Of a DNA stretch of 64,000 nt, positions 8,723 to 18,356 are shown piece after piece. The stretch is from contig NZ_FTOH01000009.1 in assembly GCF_900156675.1 (NCBI RefSeq), positions 115,340 through 179,339 of the forward strand. Direction: 5' to 3'. Numbering within the stretch: position 1 is the stretch's first letter; each line of letters opens with the position of its first letter. The translations under genes were made by a program, and so were the position numbers. The stretch comes from Thalassolituus maritimus. GTDB taxonomy: Bacteria; Pseudomonadota; Gammaproteobacteria; Pseudomonadales; Oceanobacteraceae. A model generated the notes under the pieces. That model was not told the DNA's origin and ran no database searches. It saw nothing but the letters and a program-made list of their open reading frames with translations.

Positions 8723-11700
8723 TCTTATAGCTCTCGGTTATCTGCTGAAGCAGTGATTTAATCCTAGACTGAGCTTTTGCATTTTCAAATGCTGTGATCT
8801 CGTGCGCAAGCTGCCCCAATTCTGCCTCGTAATAGGCATTCCCAAGGGGTTTAAGCATGAATTCAAGACTCTTCTGGCTAATGTAGTCGTTTTGTTCCAA
8901 AGCGTGATTTATTGCAACAAGTCGTTCTCTCAGGCCAATCAGTGGTACGGGCGCTTCATTATTGCTTGTGTTTTCAAGCAACTCTGTAAGTCGTGCCGTT
9001 TCTTCATGCAGCTCATCGAGCAGCATCTCTGCTGTGCCAGTGTTACCGGTACGTATATCCTGATCCAACCTTGAGGCGACTTTTTGTATGGCGACCAGCC
9101 CGAGGTTACCTGCGACTCCTTTGAGGTTATGGGCTACCTCTCTGAGCGCCTCAAAGCGCCCTCCATCAAGGAGCTGCGTCATCTCAGAAAGGCGTACAGG
9201 CTGCTCGCTGCGGAACATGTCGATCAGTTGGTTGAGTAATTTCTCGTTTCCTACCACACGCTTCAGAGCTTGCTGGCGGTCCCAGATTTTTCCGCCGGTT
9301 TGTGGCTGACTTTTAATGACGACGGCTCTGTCGCTCACGGAAGCATCCTGACTCCCGTCATCTGCCAGTAACCACCGTTCGAGCATGGAGGTCAGTAAAC
9401 CCGGGTCTACTGGCTTTGCCAGATAGTCATTCATACCAGACGCAAGGCAGCGCTCTTTGTCGCCAGTCATGGCGTGTGCTGTCATGGCGATGACAGGGGT
9501 ACTCTGGTGTTGGTCGCCAGCGCGTCCGTGTCGTAGAGCCCGCGTTGCCTGATAGCCATCCATTACAGGCATCTGGCAGTCCATAAGAATGAGGTCGAAT
9601 GGAGTTTCTTCTGAGCTGATTTTCTGAATAGCCTCTTCACCATTTTCAGTGACCACTACTTTAATACCCAAAGCGGTGAGCATTTCTTCTGCGACAAGTT
9701 GATTTACGCGGTTGTCTTCGACAAGCAGCACTCGTTTGTCCCGAAAGGTGGGCTTCTTGTTCGTAACGTCCGCATTGCCGGTATGATCGAACTCTTTGCG
9801 TGTATGGAAGTATTCGACGAGATTGAGTACGTTCAACGGCTTTAGTACATGGCCATGGAGTCTGCCGGACTCGAGAACCCGTTCTGACTGGCGGAAGCTT
9901 ACCGGTACCATCAGAACTCTGAGTGCTGTATCCATGGCTGGTAGCTGAGCTAATGCTTCAGAACTGTCTCTCCAGTCTTCACCGGGAATATTGCTGCTCA
10001 AAATGAGAAGGTCGACGCTGTCTGGGTCGCCTATCAATATTTCTGATGCGTCGGCCGTTGAGCCGACGGCATCGACTCTGGCTCCCAGTGCTTCCAGGTT
10101 CTTCCGGGTAATCTCACGCGATTTCGGGTTATTAATAATAGCCAGTACACGAGTGCCATTGAGGCCGGGAAGCGGGGTAGCACCTGGGGCAATATCGAGC
10201 TGAATCGTGGCGGTAAATGCGCTGCCTACCGTTGGGGTACTTTCAACTGAAACCGAACCCTTCATCCGTTCACACAGGTTTTTGACGATGGCCAAACCAA
10301 GGCCGCTACCGCCGAACTCTCGTGTCGTTGAAGAATCGACCTGGTTAAACGCATTGAAAAGGTTCACCCGTTTGGTTTCATCAATACCGATGCCGGTATC
10401 TTTCACCGTGATCGATAGTTGCCACTTGTCATCGATTAGTATTTGCTCGAGCGATACAGTTACTTCTCCTTCATTGGTGAACTTAATCGCATTGCTTAAC
10501 AGGTTAACAAGTATCTGGCGAACCCGGCCGGGGTCTCCGACAACGGTATTGGTGTGTAGCCGGGAGGTGTCGACTAATAGTTCGACGGCTTTTGTTTCTG
10601 CCTGGCTGGCAAGAGACTCTGTTGCTGCCGTCAGTACGCCGTTGAGTTCAAACTCGATGGATTCAAGTTCAAGCTTATTCGCTTCGATTTTAGAGAAGTC
10701 GAGTATGTCGTTTATCAGTGCAAGCAAAGACTGGGCACTGTTTTGCGCAATGCGTATCCGGTTGAGCTGATCGTCGGTCAGCGGTGTGTCTTTCAGCAGG
10801 TTGAGCATTCCCAACACGCCGTTCATAGGCGTGCGGATTTCATGGCTCATGGTCGCAAGGAAGTCACTTTTCGTTCGTGCGGCACTTTCTGCTTCCCGCT
10901 TCGCAGCTAACAAAGCAAGTTCATTCTCTTTCTGCTGAGTCACATCGCTGGTCATGCCAACGACCCGGGATCCCTGGGTATGGTCATCGGACAGTATCAC
11001 AGCGGCGGTTCGAACATGACGCTCTTTCCCGTCGGCACGAACGATTCTGAACTCATAATCGAATGGCTTCGTATGCTCGATGGCGTCTTTGAGTCGGGTC
11101 ACTACCCAGTCGTGGTCATCTGGGTGAATGAAGGACTCCCACTCTTTAATGCTGGGAGGTGTGACCTCAGGAGCGATGCCGTACAGCTCGCGCATACCTG
11201 CGTCCCAGGCCATCTCGCCGGTGATCAGGTTGTGCTCCCAGATACAGATGCCCGCAGACTCAGTCGCCAGCTGGATTCTCTGGTGACTGATGTTGATTTC
11301 GGTCTGCGCCAGTTTGTTTTCGGTGATGTCGAGGTGCGTGCCGATCATGCGCAGAGGCTGACCCTCATCGTCCCATTCAACGACACGTCCGGTGTCATGA
11401 ACCCAGATCCAGTGACCGTCTTTGTGTCTCATCCGGGCTTCGCATTCATAGCGATCCAGTTTGCCTTCCCAGTGCTGCGTCAGAAGTTCACCTGACCGTT
11501 CAAGGTCATCCGGATGGCAAGCTTCCAGCCAGGTGTCGATTGAGACCGGTGAAAGCTCATCGAGAGTGTACCCAATAATGTTGGCCCAGCGTTCACTGAA
11601 AGAGGTTTCTCCGGTTTTGACGTTCCAGTCCCAGAAGCCAATGGCCGTAGACTCAATCATTAGCTGATTACGCTGAGCCTCCTCGCGCTTCTCAGCTTCC

Positions 11701-12956
11701 TGTTCCCGTTCTTCGGTGATGTCCTGAAAGGACCCAAACAGTCGGGTACAAATACCGTCTACCATAACGGGAGTACCCATTGCGCGGGCCCAGATTCTTC
11801 GACCTTTCGCTGTTTTCAGTGGTAATTCGAGGTCCCAGCTCTTACCCTTTTCAACGGCGCTTGCGATTGCTTCGCGGAGACGCTCTTTCGCTTCATCGCC
11901 ATCGTAAAAGTCGATGCCGTTATCGACCGTGGGTATAAAATCATCGTCTACTTCGTGGATAAGGCGGGTGACTGGGGTCCAGTAGAGGTTTTCCGTTGTG
12001 AGGTCGAGTTCCCAGCCACCAATACGAGCTTGCTTACTGACGGCATCCAGTAACAGACGATCCCGCTCCAGTTCATTATCGGTTTCTTCGCGAGCAAGCT
12101 CGTCGCCCATCCACTTCGCAAATAATTGAATCAGCTCAATCTCGCCGGTGCTGAAAGCGCGTGATCGCGGCTCCGGGCCCGAGAAATTAATTGTGCCGTA
12201 CAGCTTATCTTTGAGAAACAGGGGGGCGGCGAGATACGACTCAAGACCAAAATTGGCGTAAGCAGGGTGATGCTGGGTTTCGCTATCGCCCACATGGTGG
12301 TGCGCGACCGCATGACAACCAGCGATAGTTTCAGAACAATAGGTATTACCTAGCTGAAAGTTATCACCGGGCTTAAGTGCGTTTTCAGGGTTCAGAGTGA
12401 AGCGCACTGTATATTGTTCATCAACGATGTGACTGATGATGCCAATCGGCAGGTTGAATATCTCACAGCCCAGACGAAGGATTCGCTCAGCTTTAGTGTC
12501 TATGGTTGCCTGGCGGTCAGAAGTAATTTCATGCAAACGGCGCATTGCGTCCAGAGTGCGGTGCTGGTCTGTGACGTCGGTGCGCAGGGCCACGTAACCC
12601 GTGATTTCACCGGTTTCATCGCGTTGGGTAGAAATGGTCGTTTCTACCCAGTAGAGCTCACCGGTCTTACGACGATTGCAGATTTCTCCACGCCAGATGT
12701 CGTTATCGGCGAGTGTGTCGAACATTTCTTCGAAAAATTGTCTGCTGTGATGACCGGAGTTCACCATGTGATGAGTGCGGCCAATTAACTCTTCGCGTTC
12801 GTAGCCACTGATGTCGCAGAACAGGTCATTGACGTATTCGATGCGTCCTTGTTTGTCTGTAACAGCAACGATTGCGTGCTTATCCAGAGCGTACTTCTGC
12901 AGTATCCAGTGATCTCCCGGTGCTGTATCGGGGAAGCTGGGAGTGGGGTGAGGCAT
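8715..12956 (-). CDS. Giant hybrid sensor histidine kinase (PAS/GAF-HisKA-HATPase-REC-REC-Hpt)
   Basis: A multi-domain phosphorelay kinase of 1413 aa. Order: PAS (about 20-125), a GAF-like domain (about 155-290, with a TYCSETIAG segment), three further PAS domains (about 290-680), HisKA with FLATMSHEIRTPMNGVLGM, HATPase_c with N and G boxes, a degenerate receiver lacking a clear phosphoacceptor context, a complete receiver with LILMDCQMPVMDG, and a C-terminal Hpt domain with VAHNLKGVAGNLG. No transmembrane segment is evident. The start was moved from 12992 to ATG 12956: it has a GGAG site at proper distance, and the sequence coding for the first 12 residues of the longer form contains a TATACT -10-like hexamer. 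The adjacent, overlapping REC-GGDEF gene is the likely output. Confidence 0.92.
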   Translation of the reverse strand: MPHPTPSFPDTAPGDHWILQKYALDKHAIVAVTDKQGRIEYVNDLFCDISGYEREELIGRTHHMVNSGHHSRQFFEEMFDTLADNDIWRGEICNRRKTGELYWVETTISTQRDETGEITGYVALRTDVTDQHRTLDAMRRLHEITSDRQATIDTKAERILRLGCEIFNLPIGIISHIVDEQYTVRFTLNPENALKPGDNFQLGNTYCSETIAGCHAVAHHHVGDSETQHHPAYANFGLESYLAAPLFLKDKLYGTINFSGPEPRSRAFSTGEIELIQLFAKWMGDELAREETDNELERDRLLLDAVSKQARIGGWELDLTTENLYWTPVTRLIHEVDDDFIPTVDNGIDFYDGDEAKERLREAIASAVEKGKSWDLELPLKTAKGRRIWARAMGTPVMVDGICTRLFGSFQDITEEREQEAEKREEAQRNQLMIESTAIGFWDWNVKTGETSFSERWANIIGYTLDELSPVSIDTWLEACHPDDLERSGELLTQHWEGKLDRYECEARMRHKDGHWIWVHDTGRVVEWDDEGQPLRMIGTHLDITENKLAQTEINISHQRIQLATESAGICIWEHNLITGEMAWDAGMRELYGIAPEVTPPSIKEWESFIHPDDHDWVVTRLKDAIEHTKPFDYEFRIVRADGKERHVRTAAVILSDDHTQGSRVVGMTSDVTQQKENELALLAAKREAESAARTKSDFLATMSHEIRTPMNGVLGMLNLLKDTPLTDDQLNRIRIAQNSAQSLLALINDILDFSKIEANKLELESIEFELNGVLTAATESLASQAETKAVELLVDTSRLHTNTVVGDPGRVRQILVNLLSNAIKFTNEGEVTVSLEQILIDDKWQLSITVKDTGIGIDETKRVNLFNAFNQVDSSTTREFGGSGLGLAIVKNLCERMKGSVSVESTPTVGSAFTATIQLDIAPGATPLPGLNGTRVLAIINNPKSREITRKNLEALGARVDAVGSTADASEILIGDPDSVDLLILSSNIPGEDWRDSSEALAQLPAMDTALRVLMVPVSFRQSERVLESGRLHGHVLKPLNVLNLVEYFHTRKEFDHTGNADVTNKKPTFRDKRVLLVEDNRVNQLVAEEMLTALGIKVVVTENGEEAIQKISSEETPFDLILMDCQMPVMDGYQATRALRHGRAGDQHQSTPVIAMTAHAMTGDKERCLASGMNDYLAKPVDPGLLTSMLERWLLADDGSQDASVSDRAVVIKSQPQTGGKIWDRQQALKRVVGNEKLLNQLIDMFRSEQPVRLSEMTQLLDGGRFEALREVAHNLKGVAGNLGLVAIQKVASRLDQDIRTGNTGTAEMLLDELHEETARLTELLENTSNNEAPVPLIGLRERLVAINHALEQNDYISQKSLEFMLKPLGNAYYEAELGQLAHEITAFENAKAQSRIKSLLQQITESYKNA

Positions 12957-13069
12957 GCCTGCTCCGTGGTAGAAAGTATAATCCGCTTTCAAGTATAGTC
13001 AGTTCACAGGTAAGCGCAGGGCGAATCCAGGCCTTTTCGCCAACATTTCTGATAACAAGGAGTCTTAAT

Positions 13070-13603
13070 ATGCGTGGTAGTTTGCTGCTGGTTGGTATGG
13101 TCGTGGTTTCGGCTGTTCTGCCGGTGCACGCGGGGAAAGTGTATGTCTGTAAATCAGCAGCGGGCGAGACCCTGTTCTCACAAACGCCATGCCCGTCAGA
13201 ATACTCGGTTAAGGAAGAGCGCCAGGTTGATACCAGCAAACCGTCGAGAGGCGCCTCTGAAGCGGAGTTACAAGGGATGGCCGATGAGCTTTCTCGCAGT
13301 AACGACAAAATTCGTGTGCAGCGTGACCTGAAGAATGCGAAGAAGAAGCTTAGCGACCTGCAACAGGAACGTGAGCGCATGATCAAAGAAAAATCCGAGC
13401 TGGCGAAGTCCATTGCGGGGCCAAATGCCCGCAACCGCGCTCAAGCCATTGTTGATGAGATGAAAACTGGTGCAGACCGCTATAACGAGCAGATACGTCA
13501 GCAACGAGAGAATATCTCCGGACTCGAAAAACGCCTGTCGGAAATTAACCAGGCGTCTGACTCCGCCAAGCAGGAGCTTGACCGCTCGCAAATGGCGATC
13601 TGA
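13070..13603 (+). CDS. Exported DUF4124-domain coiled-coil protein
   Basis: A 177-aa protein with a signal peptide (about residues 1-19, ending near PVHA). A short DUF4124-like module with two cysteines follows (VYVCKSAAGETLFSQTPCP), then a long charged coiled coil (about 65-175). DUF4124 proteins are periplasmic and of unknown function in most gammaproteobacteria. The start at ATG 13070 is chosen because it has an AAGGAG ribosome site at 13057-13062 and begins the signal peptide. The longer frame from 12872 runs through the promoter region of the divergent kinase. The next gene begins 4 bp after this one stops, so they are probably co-transcribed. Confidence 0.8.
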   Translation: MRGSLLLVGMVVVSAVLPVHAGKVYVCKSAAGETLFSQTPCPSEYSVKEERQVDTSKPSRGASEAELQGMADELSRSNDKIRVQRDLKNAKKKLSDLQQERERMIKEKSELAKSIAGPNARNRAQAIVDEMKTGADRYNEQIRQQRENISGLEKRLSEINQASDSAKQELDRSQMAI

Positions 13604-13607
13604 GTAA

Positions 13608-14741
13608 ATGCCCGAGCGTCCTCTGGTCTGGCTACTGTCAGCATATCGTTCCGAAAGTCACGCCAGCTGGGTTAACTGGCTCTCGAATCAGCAGGACTGC
13701 CCGGTGCGGCTTAGAATCTTCGAACTTCCTGGCCGTTACTTCCGATGGCGTATCCGGGGTAACCCTTTGTCGTGGATGGCAGAATTTCGGGACGCACTCC
13801 AGCAAGAGCAGCCCCATCATATTCTCGCAACATCCATGGTGGATATCGCCACCATCAAAGGGCTGCATCCTGAACTGGCAGATATTCCCGTTACTCTCTA
13901 TTTTCATGAAAATCAGTTTGCTTACCCGGTGGGGGACCGTCAGCACTCGTCGATTGACCCTCAGATGGTTCAGTTATACGGGGCTCTGTCATCGGAACGT
14001 TGTTTGTTTAATTCGCGCTTTAATCTTGAGTCGATGCTGGAGGGAGTTACAGAGCTCCTGCGTAAATTACCTGATGCCATCCCCGACCATGTTGTCGATG
14101 AGTTACGAGCGAAGAGTTCGGTTTTACCTGTCGCTGTCGAGACAGTAAATACTGATACGATTCCAGCGCAAACGGACACGACGCCGATGATTCTCTGGAA
14201 TCACCGCTGGGAATACGACAAGCGTCCAGATCGATTCGAAGCAGTGCTTGATACGTTAGCTGATCGCGGCGTGAATTTTCAGTTGGCGCTGTTGGGGCCA
14301 CGGCCTGAGAAGGTGCCGGGCGAACTGTCTGCGATACGGGAGAAGCATGCCGCACGGATTGTTGCCGATGGTATGGTCCCGCGGGATGAGTATGAAACCT
14401 TATTAAAGCGTGCTCGGGTTGTGATCAGCACAGCGGATCATGAGTTTCAGGGGCTATCGATGATTGAAGCGGTGAGTGCTGGCGCAACGCCTGTAGTTCC
14501 TGACGCGTTATGCTATCGCGAACAGTATCCAGACCGGTTTAGGTATCAACCCGGTAATATTGATGACGCGACCGACCGTGTGTGTGACGCACTTCAAGAG
14601 AACAGTGCGGTGGATATTTCTCGTTGGACCGCGAGCCATACGGGCGAACTATGGCGTAATTTAATGATGTACTTTAGTTTGCCTGTAGGGGCTATTGAAG
14701 ACACAAATGGAACAGCAGCATGGGATTTTTACACTGGCTGA
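13608..14741 (+). CDS. GTDC1/DUF3524-family glycosyltransferase (tRNA-queuosine mannosyltransferase-like)
   Basis: A 377-aa GT-B glycosyltransferase. The N-terminus (WLLSAYRSESHASWVNWL) and the block ITLYFHENQFAYP-like (here VTLYFHENQFAYPV) match the DUF3524 domain that defines the family of GTDC1, the vertebrate tRNA-queuosine mannosyltransferase. The C-terminal half holds a group-1 glycosyltransferase fold with WNHRWEYDKRPD and DHEFQGLSMIEAVSAGATPV, where EAVSAG is the nucleotide-sugar E-x7-E-type region. Family membership is seen in the sequence. Activity on queuosine tRNA in this organism is inference, helped by a queF gene 37 kb away. The stop overlaps the CPBP gene start by 22 bp. Confidence 0.8.
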   Translation: MPERPLVWLLSAYRSESHASWVNWLSNQQDCPVRLRIFELPGRYFRWRIRGNPLSWMAEFRDALQQEQPHHILATSMVDIATIKGLHPELADIPVTLYFHENQFAYPVGDRQHSSIDPQMVQLYGALSSERCLFNSRFNLESMLEGVTELLRKLPDAIPDHVVDELRAKSSVLPVAVETVNTDTIPAQTDTTPMILWNHRWEYDKRPDRFEAVLDTLADRGVNFQLALLGPRPEKVPGELSAIREKHAARIVADGMVPRDEYETLLKRARVVISTADHEFQGLSMIEAVSAGATPVVPDALCYREQYPDRFRYQPGNIDDATDRVCDALQENSAVDISRWTASHTGELWRNLMMYFSLPVGAIEDTNGTAAWDFYTG

Positions 14742-15556
14742 CGCCGGGATTTCTTTTCAGCCAACTCAATGCAATTGATGAAGAGCGTAAACCGGCCGGT
14801 TTATCGCCTGCGGAAGAAGCGAAAGAGCGTATACGTGTCTGGCAGATCATCGGTATTGCCTGTGTGTGTCTGCTTCTGGTGCATTACGGAAAATACAGCA
14901 GTAACCTGACCGCGCTGGTGAAGTGGTTTTCCGAAGTGATGTCTGATCCCTCGATATATCGTGACTACCATCGTTACGAATACCGCGAATTACTGGGATA
15001 TATCTGGTGGGGCAGCATAAACTTGCTTGGATTCCTCATTATTCCAATGCTGGCCATACGGTGGTGGTTCAAAGATTCACTGAGTGAGTATGGCTGGCAG
15101 TGGGGCAATGTCCATCACCACTGGCGTGGCTATGTTTTGTTAGCATCGCCGATTCTCGTGTTTGCAATCATCGCCAGTTTCGGTGATGACTTTTCACAGC
15201 ATTACCCCTTTTATAATCAAGCCCATCGAAGCTGGTTTGACTTGCTGAGCTGGGAAGTGATTTATGTTCTTCAGTTTATTGCCGTTGAATTCTTTTTTCG
15301 CGGATATCTGGTAAATGGCCTGAAGCGCCAGTTTGGTAGTCTGTCGATTGCGGTGATGTGTTTGCCGTATTTGATGCTGCACTTCCCGAAGCTATGGCCG
15401 GAGTCCTTTGGCGCGATTCTGTTCGGCTTTTTTCTCGGGGTGCTTGCCCTTATGTCACGGTCTATCTGGGGTGGTGTTCTGGTGCATGTGTCTATCGCAT
15501 TGATGATGGATGTAGCAGCCCTTCTGCAAACCAAAGGGCTACCCCAGCAGTGGTAG
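14720..15556 (+). CDS. CPBP-family intramembrane metalloprotease (CAAX protease-like)
   Basis: A 278-aa membrane protein with about six to seven hydrophobic segments. The family motifs are recognisable but slightly degenerate. Motif 1 reads AVEFFFRG where EExxxR is usual, so the first Glu is Val and the second Glu and Arg are kept. Motif 2 is YLMLH. Motif 3 is HVSIALMMD, with Asp in place of the usual Asn. Members are glutamate-dependent intramembrane proteases or have lost activity; with one Glu substituted, activity is uncertain. The start overlaps the glycosyltransferase gene by 22 bp, suggesting coupled expression. Confidence 0.8.
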   Translation: MGFLHWLTPGFLFSQLNAIDEERKPAGLSPAEEAKERIRVWQIIGIACVCLLLVHYGKYSSNLTALVKWFSEVMSDPSIYRDYHRYEYRELLGYIWWGSINLLGFLIIPMLAIRWWFKDSLSEYGWQWGNVHHHWRGYVLLASPILVFAIIASFGDDFSQHYPFYNQAHRSWFDLLSWEVIYVLQFIAVEFFFRGYLVNGLKRQFGSLSIAVMCLPYLMLHFPKLWPESFGAILFGFFLGVLALMSRSIWGGVLVHVSIALMMDVAALLQTKGLPQQW

Positions 15557-15560
15557 AAGG

Positions 15561-15580
15561 ACGGGCGCTTCAGCGCCCGT
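15561..15580. terminator. Short GC-rich hairpin between convergent genes
   Basis: A perfect 8-bp stem (ACGGGCGC / GCGCCCGT) with a TTCA loop lies right after the CPBP stop and across the stop codon of the convergent RimK-like gene. No T tract follows on either strand, so it may be a weak bidirectional terminator or a transcript end stabiliser. Confidence 0.45.
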
Positions 15581-17045
15581 TAATGTCATCCAACCTTGCC
15601 AGAAATGTCTGCATGATTTTCTGATAAAGTGCCGTACCTTCATTAAGGTCTTCAACACCTTTGTCTATGCTTGGGTTGTCGTTGACCTCAATGACAACGA
15701 CCCGATCACCGCTGGATTTCAGATCAACCCCATAAAACCCATCTCCCATACAGCGCGCTGCTTTTAATGCGGTTTTGATGACTTTTTTAGGCACATCATG
15801 AATAGCAAAGGCATCAGCATTCCCAGAGCTGTTCGATTTTGATCGGGCACTGTGGTTGTAAATCTGCCAATGACTTTTGGCCATAAAATACCGGCAGGCG
15901 TAGATGGCTTCACCATTCAAAATACCAATACGCCAGTCGTACTCGGTTGGCATAAATTTCTGCAGTAAGAGCAAGGCAGAGCGTTGACCAAGGCGACTGA
16001 TACACTCTTGTAGCTCCTCCCGTGTTTTTGCTTTTTCTACACCAATTGAGAAGGCGCCGTCTGGTACTTTCACGATGATCGGAAGCTCCAGCTCTTCGAT
16101 GAGGTGGTCGATGTTATAGTCTTGCTGAGTCATCAATAGCCGCGTTTCTGGTGTGTCTACCTGATGCAGTTGCAAGCACTCGTGGAGGTAGACTTTGTTA
16201 GAGCAGCGCATAATGTCGCGAGGGCTGTCGATAACGACGAGCCCAGCATTTTCAGCCTGCTGTGCAATGCGATACGTGTGATGATCGACGTTTGTCGTTT
16301 CACGGATAAAGAGTGCATCGTATTCGGCAATTCTATGGGCTTCTTTCCAGGTGATCAGCTCAACGTTTAAACCAATGTCTTTACCGGCTTTTTCAAATGC
16401 AGTTAATGCGCCCTTATTGGAGGGCGGCAGTTGCTCCTCTGGGTTCACCAGAATCGCCAGATCATATTTATAACGCTTGTTGATGCGTTTAAGCCGCCAT
16501 ATTTTCGAGCTGAACGTGTCCAGAGACTCTGCAAACCGGGTCTGATCGCTTTCGTTGAGCTCGTTGATTGCAACGACGTTTAACGAGGCGATGATCCACA
16601 GGTTTTCGTGCACGCGTTGAAGCTTGGCATCGAATATAGGGAAGGCAAATGTCTCGAACAGTTTGCGGGCAACGGGCCTCAGAGAAGCGTTCTCTGTTTG
16701 TCCGAAATACACGCGTAGGTGCACAAGGTCTGCGTTACTTTTGCCTGAGCGTCGGTCAGCTTCGAGAATGCGGCTGGTTTTCGTCGGAAGTGGCTGCCCC
16801 TGCTCGAAATTGTTTAGTTCACGAATGGCACGAACGCCGGGGAACACCTGGCCGCCGCGCGCCTCAGCGAGAAGCGAGCCGTAGTATCCCGTACTCAGAT
16901 AAGAGTAATCCGAGCATAGGTTGATAACATAGCCGCGAGCCTCGGTCTGCCCAGCCAGAAAGTCGCCAATGGTGATGACCTGACGGGTTGGGTAGTAGGG
17001 CTGCCAGTCACTGAGCTGGTCAACGAGTACGAGCAGTGGCTTCAT
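15570..17045 (-). CDS. RimK-family ATP-grasp amino-acid ligase-like protein
   Basis: A 491-aa protein with a C-terminal RimK-like ATP-grasp domain (about 275-480) preceded by a large N-terminal domain unlike RimK itself. ATP-grasp features include IVKVPDGAFSIGVEK (ATP-binding Lys and glycine-rich loop) and VVVIEVNDNPSIDKG (metal-binding E and N). E. coli RimK is about 300 aa, so this is the long family that Iyer and colleagues discussed among ATP-grasp peptide ligases linked to peptidases. It is divergent from a GNAT-peptidase C39 fusion gene, with 189 bp between them, a pairing that recurs in gammaproteobacteria. The substrate is unknown; a role in making or tagging a peptide is inference. 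Confidence 0.85.
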   Translation of the reverse strand: MKPLLVLVDQLSDWQPYYPTRQVITIGDFLAGQTEARGYVINLCSDYSYLSTGYYGSLLAEARGGQVFPGVRAIRELNNFEQGQPLPTKTSRILEADRRSGKSNADLVHLRVYFGQTENASLRPVARKLFETFAFPIFDAKLQRVHENLWIIASLNVVAINELNESDQTRFAESLDTFSSKIWRLKRINKRYKYDLAILVNPEEQLPPSNKGALTAFEKAGKDIGLNVELITWKEAHRIAEYDALFIRETTNVDHHTYRIAQQAENAGLVVIDSPRDIMRCSNKVYLHECLQLHQVDTPETRLLMTQQDYNIDHLIEELELPIIVKVPDGAFSIGVEKAKTREELQECISRLGQRSALLLLQKFMPTEYDWRIGILNGEAIYACRYFMAKSHWQIYNHSARSKSNSSGNADAFAIHDVPKKVIKTALKAARCMGDGFYGVDLKSSGDRVVVIEVNDNPSIDKGVEDLNEGTALYQKIMQTFLARLDDINGR

Positions 17046-17234
17046 GTATTGGTGACTCTTTGTGTATTAGAAAATGAAAAACTGAGCCAGATGATAGTTC
17101 TCGCTGGCGCATCACAACATCAAGTTTTTCTTCTCGTCTGGAGTGATATTTCTCGTGAGCACAGCCGTAGCGATTCGCTGTGTTCAGTTCTACTATGCGC
17201 CTTCAGATTGCTGTTTCATTTTTAGGTTCAGTAT

Positions 17235-18338
17235 ATGACGTTTCGGTTAGCCACATCGGCAGATGTTCCCGCGTTATCGGCTATTGAAGAGGAGGCTTTC
17301 CCGGGCGACCGGCTGACGCCTCGTCGTTTTCGCCATTTCATTCGTTCCAGCCACTCTGAATTATGGGTACATGAAGACGAAAAGGGCCTTCTGGCCTACA
17401 TCCTGGTGCTGTTCCATCGCGGTACCTCGCTGGCGCGGCTGTATTCCATCGCGGTGGCAGCTAGGGCACGAGGGCGTGGACTTGCGCGTCAGTTGCTGAA
17501 TCATGCAGAGGCTCAGGCGATGCTCCGCGGAGTATTTTTCATGCGCCTGGAGGTTCGTGATGATAACGAGGGCGCTCTGTACCTCTATGAATCGACTGGG
17601 TATCGGAGAATTCGCTTCCTGCCCGGTTATTACGAAGACGGCAGTGCGGGCTGGAGACTGGAGAAACACCTTAGCACGATGCGTGTCGTTCCTCAGGAGT
17701 TGCCTTTCTACGGTCAGACAACGCCGTTTACGTGCGGTCCGTCCGCATTAATGATGGCGATGCGCAGTCTGCAGTCAGGGTTTCAGTTGTCGCGTCTGTG
17801 TGAACTGAATATCTGGCGGGAAGCAACAACCATCTACCTGACGACAGGTCATGGCGGTTGCTCTGCACAGGGGCTGGCTCTTGCTGCTCAGGCACGCGGT
17901 TTTGATGCGGCTATCTGGATGTCTGATGAGTCGGTGCCTTTTATCGAGGGCGTCCGGAATGAGCATAAGCGCGAAGTACTGCGCCTTGTCAGTGATGACT
18001 TCAGCCATCGATGTGAAGGTGCGGGGATATCCTCTGAGGTATCGCAATTTACGGTTGAGACACTCAGAGAGGCATTAAAGTCTGGCCATCGTATTCTGCT
18101 CTTGATCAGTACGTACCGGATGAACCGGAACAAGGCACCGCACTGGGTGTGGTTGGTCGCGATGGATGAAGATTTTGCTTACATCAATGACCCGGATGTC
18201 GATGATACGCTGGATCAGGCGGCGGTTGATAATATCTATGTGCCTGTGAGTCTGGAGAATCTGGCGGCGATGTGTCAGTACGGCAGCCGTCGTTACATGG
18301 CTGCTGTCTTAATATCGGGAACGGGACGTCCTTTGTAG
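17235..18338 (+). CDS. Bifunctional GNAT acetyltransferase-peptidase C39-like protein
   Basis: A 367-aa fusion. Residues 1-150 form a GNAT domain, with the acetyl-CoA loop in VAARARGRGLARQLL and the RimI-like block LEVRDDNEGALYLYESTGY. Residues 155-365 form a C39-like cysteine peptidase domain with catalytic Cys in TPFTCGPSALMMAM, His in APHWVWLVAMD and Asp in YINDPD. C39 peptidases usually cut double-glycine leader peptides; this stand-alone, non-ABC version lies divergent from a RimK-like ligase, so the two may modify and process a common peptide. No obvious precursor peptide with a GG leader is seen next to it. Confidence 0.88.
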   Translation: MTFRLATSADVPALSAIEEEAFPGDRLTPRRFRHFIRSSHSELWVHEDEKGLLAYILVLFHRGTSLARLYSIAVAARARGRGLARQLLNHAEAQAMLRGVFFMRLEVRDDNEGALYLYESTGYRRIRFLPGYYEDGSAGWRLEKHLSTMRVVPQELPFYGQTTPFTCGPSALMMAMRSLQSGFQLSRLCELNIWREATTIYLTTGHGGCSAQGLALAAQARGFDAAIWMSDESVPFIEGVRNEHKREVLRLVSDDFSHRCEGAGISSEVSQFTVETLREALKSGHRILLLISTYRMNRNKAPHWVWLVAMDEDFAYINDPDVDDTLDQAAVDNIYVPVSLENLAAMCQYGSRRYMAAVLISGTGRPL

Positions 18339-18356
18339 AAGCCGCCTGACGATAGG

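Noticed and set aside
12872..13069. N-terminal extension of the DUF4124 protein gene
   Set aside because: Runs through the divergent kinase promoter; the true start with signal peptide and AAGGAG site is at 13070.
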